Shown here piece after piece: positions 1 to 8,701 of a stretch of 64,000 nt of DNA. The position numbers and the translations under genes are program-made. Under the pieces are notes generated by a model, which was given only the letters and a program-made list of their open reading frames with translations, searched no databases and was not told where the DNA came from. Each line of letters starts with the position of its first letter. Within the stretch, counting starts at the first letter, position 1. The DNA comes from Candidatus Woesearchaeota archaeon (GTDB lineage Archaea > Nanoarchaeota > Nanoarchaeia > Woesearchaeales > JAGVZT01): NCBI GenBank assembly GCA_017608295.1, contig JAFCGF010000003.1, forward strand, positions 1 through 64,000, in the 5' to 3' direction.

Positions 1-66
1 TCAGATTTTGAGAAGACATTCCGCTACATTGCGGAGCAAGAGAAACACCATGCGATGGCGTACTAG
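1..66 (+). CDS. C-terminal end of a ferritin-like (rubrerythrin-type?) protein, 5' truncated by window
   Basis: The first 21 codons of the window are open and end at TAG 64-66. The encoded tail contains FRYIAEQEKHHAM, which resembles the helix carrying the ExxH iron ligands of rubrerythrin and ferritin-like proteins (typically IAE.EKxH). Only the last helix is present, so the family call rests on one motif. The stop is followed at once by a hairpin that may end the transcript. Confidence 0.4.
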   Translation, partial: SDFEKTFRYIAEQEKHHAMAY

Positions 67-82
67 CGCCCCGCACGGGAAA

Positions 83-102
83 CCGCGGGCTTTAGCCCGC
101 GG
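83..102. repeat. Perfect 8-bp hairpin, possible IS200/IS605-type end or terminator
   Basis: CCGCGGGC and GCCCGCGG flank a TTTA loop, followed by GGAGGATGTCA. Hairpins of the form GGGCTTTAGCCC followed by GAGGATGTCA are typical of the right ends of IS200/IS605-family elements in prokaryotes. No transposase is visible here, so this would be a remnant or a non-autonomous end. It could instead be a simple terminator of the ferritin-like gene. Confidence 0.4.
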
Positions 103-140
103 AGGATGTCATATCAAACCAGACTCCTGTGTCTTCTGGA

Positions 141-1010
141 ATGAGCCGCGATATTTTAGGGGGAAACCTAAGGGGTAAAGGAGAGAGCGAGAGGGATGTC
201 TACGAAGAACCTGATGCTAGGTCAGATGATGTGCTGCCTGAACATGTGCTCATTGATGAGTTGTCTCACTGGCTTTCCACTATTGAATCCCAAGAGGAAG
301 AGTATAATTCACTTGCTTTTTTCGAGCAATGCACAGAGGAGTTATCTTGTGTCCTGACTCCCCATTTTGAAGAGCAGTTAGACAGTCAATCATTCCTCGA
401 TACGCTTATCACCCGCTTAATGACCTCCCAGAAGAAACCTTCAGTTATTTCCTCTCTTTTCTCTCCGCTTATCCAGGTGATTTACGAGCAGGGACACAAC
501 CACTTTTGTCTTGAGTTCTCTTGCTTGAATCGGCCGTATTGGGATGTGTTGGATTATCTTCACGGCTCTGAAGACAGGCCGCTGGAGCTTGCTTTTAACA
601 ACACACTACGTGTAGTTAGGTTCGGCACCTATGCCTCACATTGTCAACTAAACTTGTCCGGAGACATCTGTATCGTGGGAGGTCATGCGTCGTATTCGGA
701 GTTCACCTACACTAATCGCAGCCCCCTTGGAGATGTGTCCACAGTGGTTAGCGGTGATTATAATGACCTTAAGACAGAGACGCTTCCGTGTATGATTGGT
801 AGCCACAGCGATCACTGTGCATTCAAACTTCCTAACTATGTTAGCGCTTCAATCATCCCTGATCACCCCTCGCCAAGCGACATCTACATCCAACTCACTA
901 GGCCAGATGGGACACTGGATCTCTGCAGGGTGACCTGGAACTTCTTCAAGAACGAAAACAAGCTGTATGTCTCGGACGGAGAGGATGGATGGATTGAGAT
1001 GGCTCGATAA
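141..1010 (+). CDS. Solenoid-repeat paralogue 1 of 6 (unknown function)
   Basis: This 289-residue protein is the first of six tandem homologues. The start at 141 (MSRDILG) is chosen over an upstream GTG at 129 because paralogues 3-6 begin with the same MSRxx(L/F) block. Family layout: N-terminal helical region, a block FSPLIQVIYEQGHNHF (107-122), an LxGxxDRPLxL block, then a solenoid with GTYASHC (162-168) and GGHASYS (180-186), 18 residues apart, and a further GSHSDHC (220-226). The C-terminus ends in the family signature N-x-hydrophobic...GW-x-E. No signal peptide or membrane segment is seen, so the protein is probably cytoplasmic. It is separated from paralogue 2 by 81 nt with its own TATA-like box. 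Function is not recognised. Confidence 0.85.
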   Translation: MSRDILGGNLRGKGESERDVYEEPDARSDDVLPEHVLIDELSHWLSTIESQEEEYNSLAFFEQCTEELSCVLTPHFEEQLDSQSFLDTLITRLMTSQKKPSVISSLFSPLIQVIYEQGHNHFCLEFSCLNRPYWDVLDYLHGSEDRPLELAFNNTLRVVRFGTYASHCQLNLSGDICIVGGHASYSEFTYTNRSPLGDVSTVVSGDYNDLKTETLPCMIGSHSDHCAFKLPNYVSASIIPDHPSPSDIYIQLTRPDGTLDLCRVTWNFFKNENKLYVSDGEDGWIEMAR

Positions 1011-1042
1011 GCCGTGATTCTCAGGACACATTAATCAAAAAC

Positions 1043-1054
1043 ATTAATATATTG
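1043..1054 (+). promoter_or_regulatory. TATA-like box for paralogue 2-6 operon
   Basis: ATTAATATATTG lies about 38-49 nt upstream of the GTG start at 1092, in an 80-nt gap between paralogues 1 and 2. A purine-rich GAGGGAGGG just before the GTG could serve as ribosome-binding site. This suggests that paralogues 2-6 form a separate transcript from paralogue 1. Confidence 0.45.
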
Positions 1055-1091
1055 CCCTACGTTCCCTTTTTCTAAGAGATACTGAGGGAGG

Positions 1092-1865
1092 GTGTTGGTC
1101 AGATATCTTGAGGAGCTAGTAGATAGTCTTCCCCCGCGTTCTAGAGACTGCTATGAGCCAGGTGTTGAAACTTCTATCGAATATGACCTTATTCCTGAGA
1201 TCATCTCTCTCCATAAGCGGTGGAGTGTTGGGGACATGGCTCTGGACCTCAACCTATACGAAATTCTTGATAAATTCCTTGAGCGGAAGAAGCAGGAAGG
1301 GATTGAACTGAACCCTCAGACTGTGCTTGACTCACTTATCTGGAGGGCCTGTCGCGAAGATTTCGGCATCAGCCCGTTTCTCCTCGAGAACCTTACTGCA
1401 GCGTTTCACAGGATAGGATACAACAACTTCACCATTAACGTCACATCTCTCCCTGATGATAACTGGATGCTTGCCCGCTCACTGAACGGGCAGGCAGATA
1501 GAGACATTAGGGTGACTTATATTGCTGATTTTGTGGAAGACCTGGGAGGGTATGCACATTCCTGCCGTATTGAGTTATTTGGAGACGCCCAGAGTGCGGG
1601 GTGCAATGCCTCAAACTCGATATTTATTATTCATGGCTCTGTGAAGGATGCAGGGAACTCCGCAAAGTACTGCACGTTTGTGATTGATGATTACGCATCT
1701 ATTCCTAGGGGCTTTATGTTTTCTTTCACTGGCAATTCCTATCACCTGAGAAAAGGGATTCCAGATGATGTTGTCGCTTCATTCAAGTCCAGGGGATTCT
1801 TTGAGGCAGATAATCATATCTTCACATACAACGAGAAAGGTAACTGGAAAGAGGTGAAGCCGTGA
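1092..1865 (+). CDS. Solenoid-repeat paralogue 2 of 6 (unknown function)
   Basis: This 257-residue protein starts at GTG behind GAGGGAGGG. It lacks the MSRGM start shared by paralogues 3-6 but keeps the YEPG motif (21-24). The solenoid is the most regular of the family: GGYAHSC (152-158), GCNASNS (170-176) and GNSAKYC (188-194), exactly 18 residues apart. The C-terminus is FFEADNHIF...NWKEV. It overlaps paralogue 3 by 4 nt (GTGA), implying translational coupling. The function is unknown. An 18-residue coil with a hydrophobic-G-x-x-A core fits a beta-helix solenoid, but that fold is an inference. Confidence 0.87.
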   Translation: MLVRYLEELVDSLPPRSRDCYEPGVETSIEYDLIPEIISLHKRWSVGDMALDLNLYEILDKFLERKKQEGIELNPQTVLDSLIWRACREDFGISPFLLENLTAAFHRIGYNNFTINVTSLPDDNWMLARSLNGQADRDIRVTYIADFVEDLGGYAHSCRIELFGDAQSAGCNASNSIFIIHGSVKDAGNSAKYCTFVIDDYASIPRGFMFSFTGNSYHLRKGIPDDVVASFKSRGFFEADNHIFTYNEKGNWKEVKP

Positions 1866-2665
1866 GCCGGGGGATGCTTGACGGCCTCGAAGACCTTCCC
1901 CTGCTCTCAGACTGCGAGCCTTATATCCCAGGAGAGGACAGTGAATCCTGTTATCTCGCCCAGAAGGTGGTGTCATTCTACATGGAGAAAGGGAAGAAGC
2001 TTCACGATAAGTCCATTTTGCACCAGTTTGAGGAGGAAATCTATCAGCACCTGCTCACTCTTGAGAATCTAGGCGGCCAGGATTTCCTTGACATGGTGAT
2101 GCAGTCCCTCATCTTTGGGGCGACTCCCTATGAGATGAAAAGATCCGGCCTGCTCTTCACTCCAGTTCTCAACGCCCTTTATACTGCGGGATTTGACTCA
2201 TTCCGCGTGGACTTCACTGCTTTCCCTGATGTGCCTGAGCAGTTCGCGAGAGAGGTCAAGGGTAGGTCAGGCAAGCCCCTCACTATTGAGTGTATTGTCG
2301 GTGACTCAGCCACTTACTTCTGGATTGGCCATTATGCCGAGCACCTGTCCATCCATCATTCAGGCGATGCCCGCGGTGTTGGCTCGCATGCTAGGCACTG
2401 CGAATTTACTCTGGAGGACCCTGTGCACTTCATGGGATATGCCTCCCAGGGATGCACGTTCCTGCTGCCGAACGTGAGCGACGTCAAGCCTGTGCTGCTT
2501 GAGTTCGTGAACGAGTACGGGGACGATGTCATCAGATACCGCCTGGAGACCGTCTGGGCTGATAAGGAATTCAACACCTTTGTCGAGGGTGACTTTTTTA
2601 TCTCAGGCAATAAAATACTCGTCCCGGATGCTTCTGGGGAATGGGCTGAGGTGGCTCCAGAATGA
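1862..2665 (+). CDS. Solenoid-repeat paralogue 3 of 6 (unknown function)
   Basis: This 267-residue protein starts with GTG (MSRGMLDGLE) overlapping the stop of paralogue 2. Its YIPG (21-24) corresponds to YEPG of the siblings. A central block LLFTPVLNALYTAGFDSFRVD (98-118) matches the FSPLIQ.IY..G.NDF block. The solenoid units GHYAEHL (156-162), GSHARHC (174-180) and GYASQGC (192-198) keep an 18-residue period, each preceded by I, V or M as in hexapeptide-type coils. The C-terminus is FISGNKILV...GEWAEV. A 4-nt ATGA overlap leads into paralogue 4. Confidence 0.87.
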   Translation: MSRGMLDGLEDLPLLSDCEPYIPGEDSESCYLAQKVVSFYMEKGKKLHDKSILHQFEEEIYQHLLTLENLGGQDFLDMVMQSLIFGATPYEMKRSGLLFTPVLNALYTAGFDSFRVDFTAFPDVPEQFAREVKGRSGKPLTIECIVGDSATYFWIGHYAEHLSIHHSGDARGVGSHARHCEFTLEDPVHFMGYASQGCTFLLPNVSDVKPVLLEFVNEYGDDVIRYRLETVWADKEFNTFVEGDFFISGNKILVPDASGEWAEVAPE

Positions 2666-3438
2666 GCCGCGGGATGTTCGGGGAGGAGATGCAGGACTGG
2701 GGCAGCAGGGAGAAGAACAGCTACGAGCCAGGCCAGCTAAATTATGATGAGGAGCTCCTCGACGGGCTTGTCGCGCATTACCTTTCATATCCTTCTCAAC
2801 ACTGGCAGGATAAGCATATTGACTTTATCCTGGAGGGGCTGCCCTTCCCGGACAGCGAGTTCGACATGAACTTTCATCTCTCACTGCTTGTCCAGCAGTT
2901 GGAGAGGAAGGTAGAGGCCTATGACCTCCCTGGAGTCTGCTCCTACCTTTCCTCAGTCGTGCAGGCAGCCTTCTATCTCGGCCACAACGATTTCATCCTG
3001 GACACAGGCTCCCTGCCCTATGATTATGACTATATCCTCATGGACCTTGACGGGACAGAGGATGAGCAGCTGCGAGTGATGGTGAGCGGAAGCGCGGAGT
3101 CGCTGGATTGCGATAGTACCTACCTCTCGGTCACGTTCCACGGGACTGTTGGATATGCAGGGGCAGGCGCCAAGTATTGTGACTACAACATTCCGGGAAA
3201 GGTGAACCTCGTTGGGAGCGATGCGAGGCGGTCAGTGTTTGAGGTGGAGTGCGTAGAAAATATCCCCCGCATGGTTGAGGGATACTGGGGTACGATGCCC
3301 CGCAACTGCAGCTATCGCGTGCGCAGCGGTGTCAGCGAAGACGACATCAGCAGGCTCACAATGAAAAGCTTCTTCAGAAGGGGAAATAAGGTTTTCACCC
3401 CCAAGGATGACAACTGGAAGGAGGTATTCATCTTATGA
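2662..3438 (+). CDS. Solenoid-repeat paralogue 4 of 6 (unknown function)
   Basis: This 258-residue protein begins MSRGMFGEEM and has YEPG (21-24), FYLGHNDFILD (104-114) and DLDGTEDEQL (128-137). The solenoid has a degenerate first unit (149-155), then GAGAKYC (167-173) and GSDARRS (185-191), again with an 18-residue step. The C-terminus is FFRRGNKVF...NWKEV. The start ATG overlaps the previous stop (ATGA), as does its own stop with the next gene. No enzyme motif is seen. Confidence 0.87.
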   Translation: MSRGMFGEEMQDWGSREKNSYEPGQLNYDEELLDGLVAHYLSYPSQHWQDKHIDFILEGLPFPDSEFDMNFHLSLLVQQLERKVEAYDLPGVCSYLSSVVQAAFYLGHNDFILDTGSLPYDYDYILMDLDGTEDEQLRVMVSGSAESLDCDSTYLSVTFHGTVGYAGAGAKYCDYNIPGKVNLVGSDARRSVFEVECVENIPRMVEGYWGTMPRNCSYRVRSGVSEDDISRLTMKSFFRRGNKVFTPKDDNWKEVFIL

Positions 3439-4280
3439 GCCGGGACATCCTCGGCCCCGACCTTGAAGGCAAGTGCAGCGGCTGCGACCCCTATGAGTCG
3501 GGCTGCCTTGGGTATGAGCCTGAACTCATTGAGAGGGTGATTGAATTCTATATTGATGACCATATCCCTCCGCTGAAGAGGCACATTCCCCGCAGGTGGT
3601 TCAACCGGCGTGCAGCCGCCTTTTCCTCCCTGTTTCAGGATGTGGACTGGGACACCTTTGACCACAACTGTTTCCTCGAGGCGCTGGTGCTCGAGATATG
3701 CCTGACCTGGACTGCTGAACGCCTCTCTAGGTCTGGTGATATGTTTGACCCCCTTATACAGGCACTCTACAATAACAGGTGCAACGGCTTTGTGCTTGAT
3801 TATTCCTCATTTCCAAGTCCTATATTCGGCACCGGCTGCTACCTCAATGGAGAGCCTGACAGGCCCCTCGAAATTATGTACAGGACAGATGTCAAGGAGA
3901 ATTTTGCGAAGGGCGTGTCTCACTGTGATATCACCTTGGTGGGCAAGTGCTCATATGCTGGATGTAATAGCTATTGCTCGACAATCACGCTTGATACTAT
4001 GCCTTATGGGGCGGCATCAGGCGCTGCGTGCTCGGAATTTCACATGCCCTCTTCTGAATGTATCACTGAGCGAGTAATCTATGGGCGGGTCAAGGAAACT
4101 TCTGAAAAGGGAATTACACCCTTGCCTTATGAGTGCAAGTTCTATGTGTGGGAGAAGCCAAGCTGGCGTAAGAAGCAGAATCTCAGGCAGATGAGCTTCT
4201 TTGCCCGTATGAACCACATCTATGTTTTAGACGGCGATGGGTGGAGTGAGGTATTATTTGAAGAATGGGACGGCGCATGA
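3435..4280 (+). CDS. Solenoid-repeat paralogue 5 of 6 (unknown function)
   Basis: This 281-residue protein starts MSRDILGPDLEG, nearly identical to the start of paralogue 1. YESG (20-23) replaces YEPG. The block FDPLIQALYNNRCNGFVLD (104-122) and LNGEPDRPLEI (137-147) are conserved. Solenoid units lie near 158-164, 176-182 and 194-200 and are Cys-rich. The C-terminus carries a longer loop before FFARMNHIYV and GWSEV. The gene overlaps paralogue 6 by 16 nt. Confidence 0.87.
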   Translation: MSRDILGPDLEGKCSGCDPYESGCLGYEPELIERVIEFYIDDHIPPLKRHIPRRWFNRRAAAFSSLFQDVDWDTFDHNCFLEALVLEICLTWTAERLSRSGDMFDPLIQALYNNRCNGFVLDYSSFPSPIFGTGCYLNGEPDRPLEIMYRTDVKENFAKGVSHCDITLVGKCSYAGCNSYCSTITLDTMPYGAASGAACSEFHMPSSECITERVIYGRVKETSEKGITPLPYECKFYVWEKPSWRKKQNLRQMSFFARMNHIYVLDGDGWSEVLFEEWDGA

Positions 4281-4969
4281 TTGATGAGGAACTGGTAGAC
4301 GGGCAGGAGCGGATTGATACTTCTCCGTATGAGCCAGGCACACCTCCTGACCTTGAGCTTGCAGACGCCGTGATTCATGCTTTCCTTAAGAAAGTGGGGG
4401 AGGAGAGGTCGAAGTATTTGCCGAGCTTTGTCAGAGCGAAATGCTCTGTCTACAACACCCTTGTATCTCTGCTCGGTGAGGAGGAAGAGCTTGATGAGCA
4501 TGCTTTCCTTGATATCCTCATCCCGAGGTATGCTCGGGAGGAGGGTGAGGTCTTGAGATATGCGGATTGCCTGTTCAGCCCTGTGCTGCAGGTGCTCTAT
4601 ACTATCCGGGGCTGCAACGACTTCGACCTCAACCTCTACTCATATGGCGTTGAGCTGATTGACATCTTCGCCCAGCTTGAAGGGACTGAAGAGAATCTAT
4701 TGGTGTGTTCATATGGGGGTGAAAGTGTTACCGTGGGAACTCAGGCACGATATTGTGATATCACCCTTCATTCGCCCACCAACTGGCTAGGTGATGGTGC
4801 TGAGCACTCGAGGTTCACTTTTGGCTATGCTGAACAGTTTGGTGACGGCGCATACAACTGCGATTTCTTTCTCACAGAGCCCTATTCAAGAGAACAGCTT
4901 TCTAAGATGAGAGCTAAAAACTTCTATAAGCGGGGAAATAGACTCTTCCTAATGAAGGGACTTCTTTGA
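4265..4969 (+). CDS. Solenoid-repeat paralogue 6 of 6 (unknown function)
   Basis: This 234-residue protein is the shortest of the family. The start at 4265 (MGRRMIDEEL) aligns with MSRGMLDGLE of paralogue 3 and is preferred over the ATG at 4277, although the latter would give the usual ATGA overlap. YEPG is at 22-25 and FSPVLQVLYTIRGCNDFDL at 104-122. Solenoid units: GTQARYC (158-164), GDGAEHS (176-182), GDGAYNC (193-199). The C-terminus FYKRGNRLFLMKGLL lacks the final GW-x-E, so the last few residues are lost relative to siblings. Confidence 0.85.
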   Translation: MGRRMIDEELVDGQERIDTSPYEPGTPPDLELADAVIHAFLKKVGEERSKYLPSFVRAKCSVYNTLVSLLGEEEELDEHAFLDILIPRYAREEGEVLRYADCLFSPVLQVLYTIRGCNDFDLNLYSYGVELIDIFAQLEGTEENLLVCSYGGESVTVGTQARYCDITLHSPTNWLGDGAEHSRFTFGYAEQFGDGAYNCDFFLTEPYSREQLSKMRAKNFYKRGNRLFLMKGLL

Positions 4970-5027
4970 TTTCAGGAGCTATCCTACCATTAGATTTATA
5001 TCCCGCTCCGGGGTTTTCTCCTCTACC

Positions 5028-6359
5028 ATGAGTGAAGACATGACTATTGGCAGGCAGCATGATGAATTCAAGAGGCAGCTCAACACCTGGATTGACCAGC
5101 TCCTTCCAGAAGAGAAAGCCCTTCTCGACTTAAAGAGTGGTATCTATACCTTTGCTCCGGGCAGGGGCAACATGATTGGCGAGCACATAGACTACAGCGG
5201 CGGCATGGTCTCTCCAGTGACTATTGGCCCTGGCTGCTTCTGCGCCGCGATTCCCCGCGAGGACACGATGCTGAAGGTAGTGAATCTTGCAGGCAGAGTA
5301 AAAGAGGGAGAGAGCTGGCATTCATCCTCGGTGTCTGTCATGGTCGAGGACCTATTTGACGAGGACGGCAGCCTGCTTCCAGAAGAGAAGGCGCGAAAGC
5401 TCCTCCCCGAGAAGGATTCCTGGGCAGGGCTCATCCTCGGCGCGCTGTATGTCTTGCTTGAGGAGGACCTTGTGCCTGGGGGTGCGCTGTCCGGCATCCA
5501 ATATCTCATGCTCAGCAATGTTCCCATAGCCTCTGGGTTGAGCAGCAGCGCCGCCCTTGAGGTGAGCAGCCTCTCCGCCACTGCTAAGATGCTCCATGTT
5601 AAGCTGTCCGGTGCTGAGATAGCGCGCCTTGCCCAAAGAATGGAGTACGCTTTGAGGGGGGTTCCGTGCGGTAGGATGGACCAGTCAGCCGCAGCACTGG
5701 GAAAGCCCCATGAAGTCCTTTCATTGGATTGCACGAGCTGGAAATCAGGCTGGCATAGCCTTCCCGAGGGATGGACGCCGCTCTTTGTCGATACGAATAT
5801 GCCGCGCTCTTTGAAGAAGAGCGCCTATGCCGAGAGGAGAATGGCCTGCGAGGTAGGCCTTCTCGCCCTCAACAAAGTAAGGGATTCTCCTGTGCAGAAT
5901 CTCTGTTCGCTCTCTCCAGAAGAATTTGAGGCGCTCTCGAAGAAGGCGAAGCTCAACGAGATGGTAAAAAAGCGGTGTAAGCATGCTGTTGAGGAGCAGG
6001 AGCGCGTCAAGCAGTTCATGAAGGCGCTGGACAGGAACGCCCACGCCAGGATTCTTGGAGAGCTGCTCTATGCGAGCCATGATTCCCTTAAGGAATTATA
6101 TGAAGTGAGCTGCCCTGAACTTGACGCTGTTGTTGATATCGCGCGCCTTATTGGCCTTGAAGGCGGCATCGCCGGGGCGAGGATGCAGGGGGCCGGTTTC
6201 GGCGGCTGTGCGATTGTTCTTGTGCGTGATGATGTACTGGAGAGGGTGAAAGACCGCATCCGCAAGGATTATCACCTCCGCACTGGCCGAGTGTGCAAGT
6301 TTGTCAGCGGTTCATCGCCCGGAGCAGTCGAGTTCGGAATCCATCCCTTCCAGGCATAA
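5028..6359 (+). CDS. galK: Galactokinase (GHMP kinase family)
   Basis: Predicted to phosphorylate galactose to galactose-1-phosphate in the cytoplasm. The 443-residue protein has the galactokinase signature APGRGNMIGEHIDYSGG (43-59), including the Arg46 expected to support catalysis, the GHMP ATP loop PIASGLSSSAALEV, the GRMDQSAAALG motif with the catalytic Asp, and the C-terminal GHMP motif GARMQGAGFGGCA. A TATA box (ATTTATATC, 4994-5002) lies about 26 nt before the ATG, so the mRNA is probably leaderless. No GalT or GalE is visible nearby. The substrate could be another sugar of the GalK/N-acetylgalactosamine-kinase group. Confidence 0.88.
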   Translation: MSEDMTIGRQHDEFKRQLNTWIDQLLPEEKALLDLKSGIYTFAPGRGNMIGEHIDYSGGMVSPVTIGPGCFCAAIPREDTMLKVVNLAGRVKEGESWHSSSVSVMVEDLFDEDGSLLPEEKARKLLPEKDSWAGLILGALYVLLEEDLVPGGALSGIQYLMLSNVPIASGLSSSAALEVSSLSATAKMLHVKLSGAEIARLAQRMEYALRGVPCGRMDQSAAALGKPHEVLSLDCTSWKSGWHSLPEGWTPLFVDTNMPRSLKKSAYAERRMACEVGLLALNKVRDSPVQNLCSLSPEEFEALSKKAKLNEMVKKRCKHAVEEQERVKQFMKALDRNAHARILGELLYASHDSLKELYEVSCPELDAVVDIARLIGLEGGIAGARMQGAGFGGCAIVLVRDDVLERVKDRIRKDYHLRTGRVCKFVSGSSPGAVEFGIHPFQA

Positions 6360-6394
6360 TGTTTAAAAAGCGCCCAGGGCGTCCATCTGCTACC

Positions 6395-7807
6395 ATGGTA
6401 CTCAAGTTATATAACACGCTGACACGCAAGAAGGAGGAATTCAAGCCAATAGATAAGAACAAGGTCCGGATGTACGTGTGCGGCCCGACTGTCTATAATT
6501 ACATTCACATAGGAAATGCGCGCACATTCCTGACATTTGACATTCTGAAGCGCTATCTCAAGTTCAAGGGCTTTGAAGTTGTGCATGTCCAGAACATCAC
6601 CGACGTCGGCCATCTCACTGAGGATGATTTGCATGAGGACAAGCTCATCCGGAAGGCGGAAGAGGAGAAGGTAACGCCCCTGCAGATAGCAGAGCATTAT
6701 ACTGAGGCGTATTTCCGCGATATTGGCAGGCTGCGTATCGAGAAGCCTGACATCAACCCCAAAGCCACGGAACATATCAAGGAGATGCTAGACACAGTGC
6801 AGCTTCTGCTCAAGAACGGCCACGCGTATGAGGTAGATGGCTCTGTGTATTATGATGTGGCGAGCTTTCCCGAGTATGGGAAACTGAGTAAGCTGCCTCA
6901 GGAGCATTTGCTTGCGGGAGCGCGCGTCCAGGTCATGGATGAGAAAAAGCATCCCGCTGACTTCGCCCTGTGGAAAAAGGCGGAAGAGGGCCACGCGATG
7001 CGCTGGGACTCCCCCTGGGGCGAGGGATATCCTGGCTGGCACATAGAATGTTCGGTGATGAGCGAGAAGTATTTGAAAATGCCTTTCGATATCCACGGGG
7101 GCGGCAAGGACCTTGTTTTTCCCCATCATGAGAATGAGATAGCTCAGTCAGAGGGCGCGTACGGCAAGGAGTTCTGCCGCTTCTGGGTACACAGCGAATT
7201 TATCATGATTAATGGAGAGAAGATGTCCAAGTCAAAAGGAAACTTCTTCACAGCAGAGGAGATAATGGACCGCTTCGGAGAGGAGGCTACGAGGTTCTTC
7301 CTCGTGAGCTCGCACTACCGTACTGAGGTCAATATGACGGACGAGGCATTGGAAGCCTCGAAAAACACTGTGGCTCGCTTCCAGGACTTTATCACGCGCC
7401 TGCAGGCAGTGAAGGGTGATAAGAATAATCCCAAGGTGAAAGCACTTGTTGAGAAAATGCTCTCCGGCTTTGAGGAGGGGATGGACGATGACCTGAACAT
7501 ATCGGTAGGATTGAGCCATGTGTTTGAGTTCATTAAGGCAGTGAATGCTCTTATCCAGGAGGGCAATATAAGCAAGGCTGATGCCCAGGCCTGCCTCAAG
7601 TCCCTTGAGCGGATTGAGAGTGTTCTGGGTGTGCTGCACCTCGAAGGAGACGAACTCGAAGCGAAATACGCCAAGCTCATTAAGAAGCGCGAGGAAGCGA
7701 GGAAGGGCAAGGATTACGCCACTGCCGACCAGATTCGAGATACTCTGCAGAAGGAAGGCATACTTATTGAGGACACTCCTGACGGCACCCGCTGGAAGCG
7801 GGCTTAG
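6395..7807 (+). CDS. cysS: Cysteinyl-tRNA synthetase
   Basis: This class I synthetase charges tRNA-Cys. The 470-residue protein has the N-terminal CGPTVYN segment with a zinc-ligand Cys, the HIGNART signature (HIGH motif), the HIECS and HHENE zinc-site segments, and KMSKSKGN (KMSKS motif). The start at 6395 ([12 protein letters not shown]) is chosen because a TATA-like GTTTAAAAAG sits about 25 nt upstream; an in-frame extension to 6293 would run into the galactokinase gene. It ends tail-to-tail with the next gene, overlapping it by 3 nt. The length is typical of the family. Confidence 0.95.
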   Translation: MVLKLYNTLTRKKEEFKPIDKNKVRMYVCGPTVYNYIHIGNARTFLTFDILKRYLKFKGFEVVHVQNITDVGHLTEDDLHEDKLIRKAEEEKVTPLQIAEHYTEAYFRDIGRLRIEKPDINPKATEHIKEMLDTVQLLLKNGHAYEVDGSVYYDVASFPEYGKLSKLPQEHLLAGARVQVMDEKKHPADFALWKKAEEGHAMRWDSPWGEGYPGWHIECSVMSEKYLKMPFDIHGGGKDLVFPHHENEIAQSEGAYGKEFCRFWVHSEFIMINGEKMSKSKGNFFTAEEIMDRFGEEATRFFLVSSHYRTEVNMTDEALEASKNTVARFQDFITRLQAVKGDKNNPKVKALVEKMLSGFEEGMDDDLNISVGLSHVFEFIKAVNALIQEGNISKADAQACLKSLERIESVLGVLHLEGDELEAKYAKLIKKREEARKGKDYATADQIRDTLQKEGILIEDTPDGTRWKRA

Positions 7808-8622
7808 AGCGCTCCCTCGAGAATCCGGGTTATGAGAATGTCTATCTGGGAATTCATCTTATTCTTGTAGATGAGCTGCTCCTCCTTAAGATAGTGCGCT
7901 GTCTCGCGAATGTACTCCTGAAACTCCCTGATGGTGGGCAACTCTTCGGGGATGTACTCCAGTGAGTCGAGCTCGAGATGCTCTATCTCAATGAGCCATG
8001 TATTTATTGAGGCTGCATGCCCCTGGGAGTATTCACTTATGTTATGGCAGAGCGAGGTGAGATCCCTGAAGTCATCTATAATCTCTTTGCCATCATTAAG
8101 GGCGATGGTGCCATATTTTGCCCAGAAATTGAAACTGTACGCGGGATCAATGCTTCTCAGGTAGTTCTCGTGGGCATGCTCAAGGTGGCCTATGCACGCC
8201 TCTATGTCCAGGTGTAGGTTGTCCACGCGCCTGCTGAGGCTGTCGAGAGTGGTGTAGTTGTCCTGTGCTATGGTATATGCAGGGTCGGTATCAGGGTAGC
8301 GCCCGAAGTAGAGTTCAATATTCAAGGATAGGGTGTTCTCATACACTTCTAAACGAGTCTCTGCGTCGCCAAGGCGCCTGAGCTGTATTGAGTAGTCCAG
8401 CTTAAGCCTTCTTTCGATATAATCGTCGTGGTTGAGCCATGCGCCCACTTTCTTCAGGAATCCCTTGTCTGGGTCTTTTCAGGGCTTCAGCTTCTCTATG
8501 TCATTGAGCTGTTCCTCTAGGATGAGGGCTTCTGCGCTAAGCGCATCAATATCACTGAGAATCTCGCTTTTTTTCTCTTCTGCCTCAAGCACAAGGTAGA
8601 TTAGCTCATGTGGGATTGCCAA
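7804..8622 (-). pseudogene. Coiled-coil-like protein interrupted by an in-frame TGA
   Basis: A continuous reading frame runs from TTG 8622 (following AAAGGTGAGTGG) through 47 codons, meets TGA at 8481-8479, and continues in the same frame for about 225 codons to 7804. Both parts have coding character: the first ends EEQLNDIEKLKP, and the second continues KDPDKGFLKKVGAWLNHDDY and is helical and charged. The downstream part could only start alone at GTG 8448, which has no ribosome-binding site or promoter. A TATA box lies near 8660-8677. The protein family is not recognised. The stop is most likely a nonsense mutation or a sequencing error. Confidence 0.6.
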
Positions 8623-8701
8623 CCACTCACCTTTTTCCCACCCTATGCCTGGAATTTACATCTATATATACATTTGCACAGGATTTAAGAAGGATTTTCA
8701 G

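Noticed and set aside
4277..4969. Alternative start ATG 4277 for solenoid paralogue 6
   Set aside because: It would give an ATGA overlap, but MGRRMIDEEL from 4265 aligns with MSRGMLDGLE of its sibling, so 4265 is preferred.
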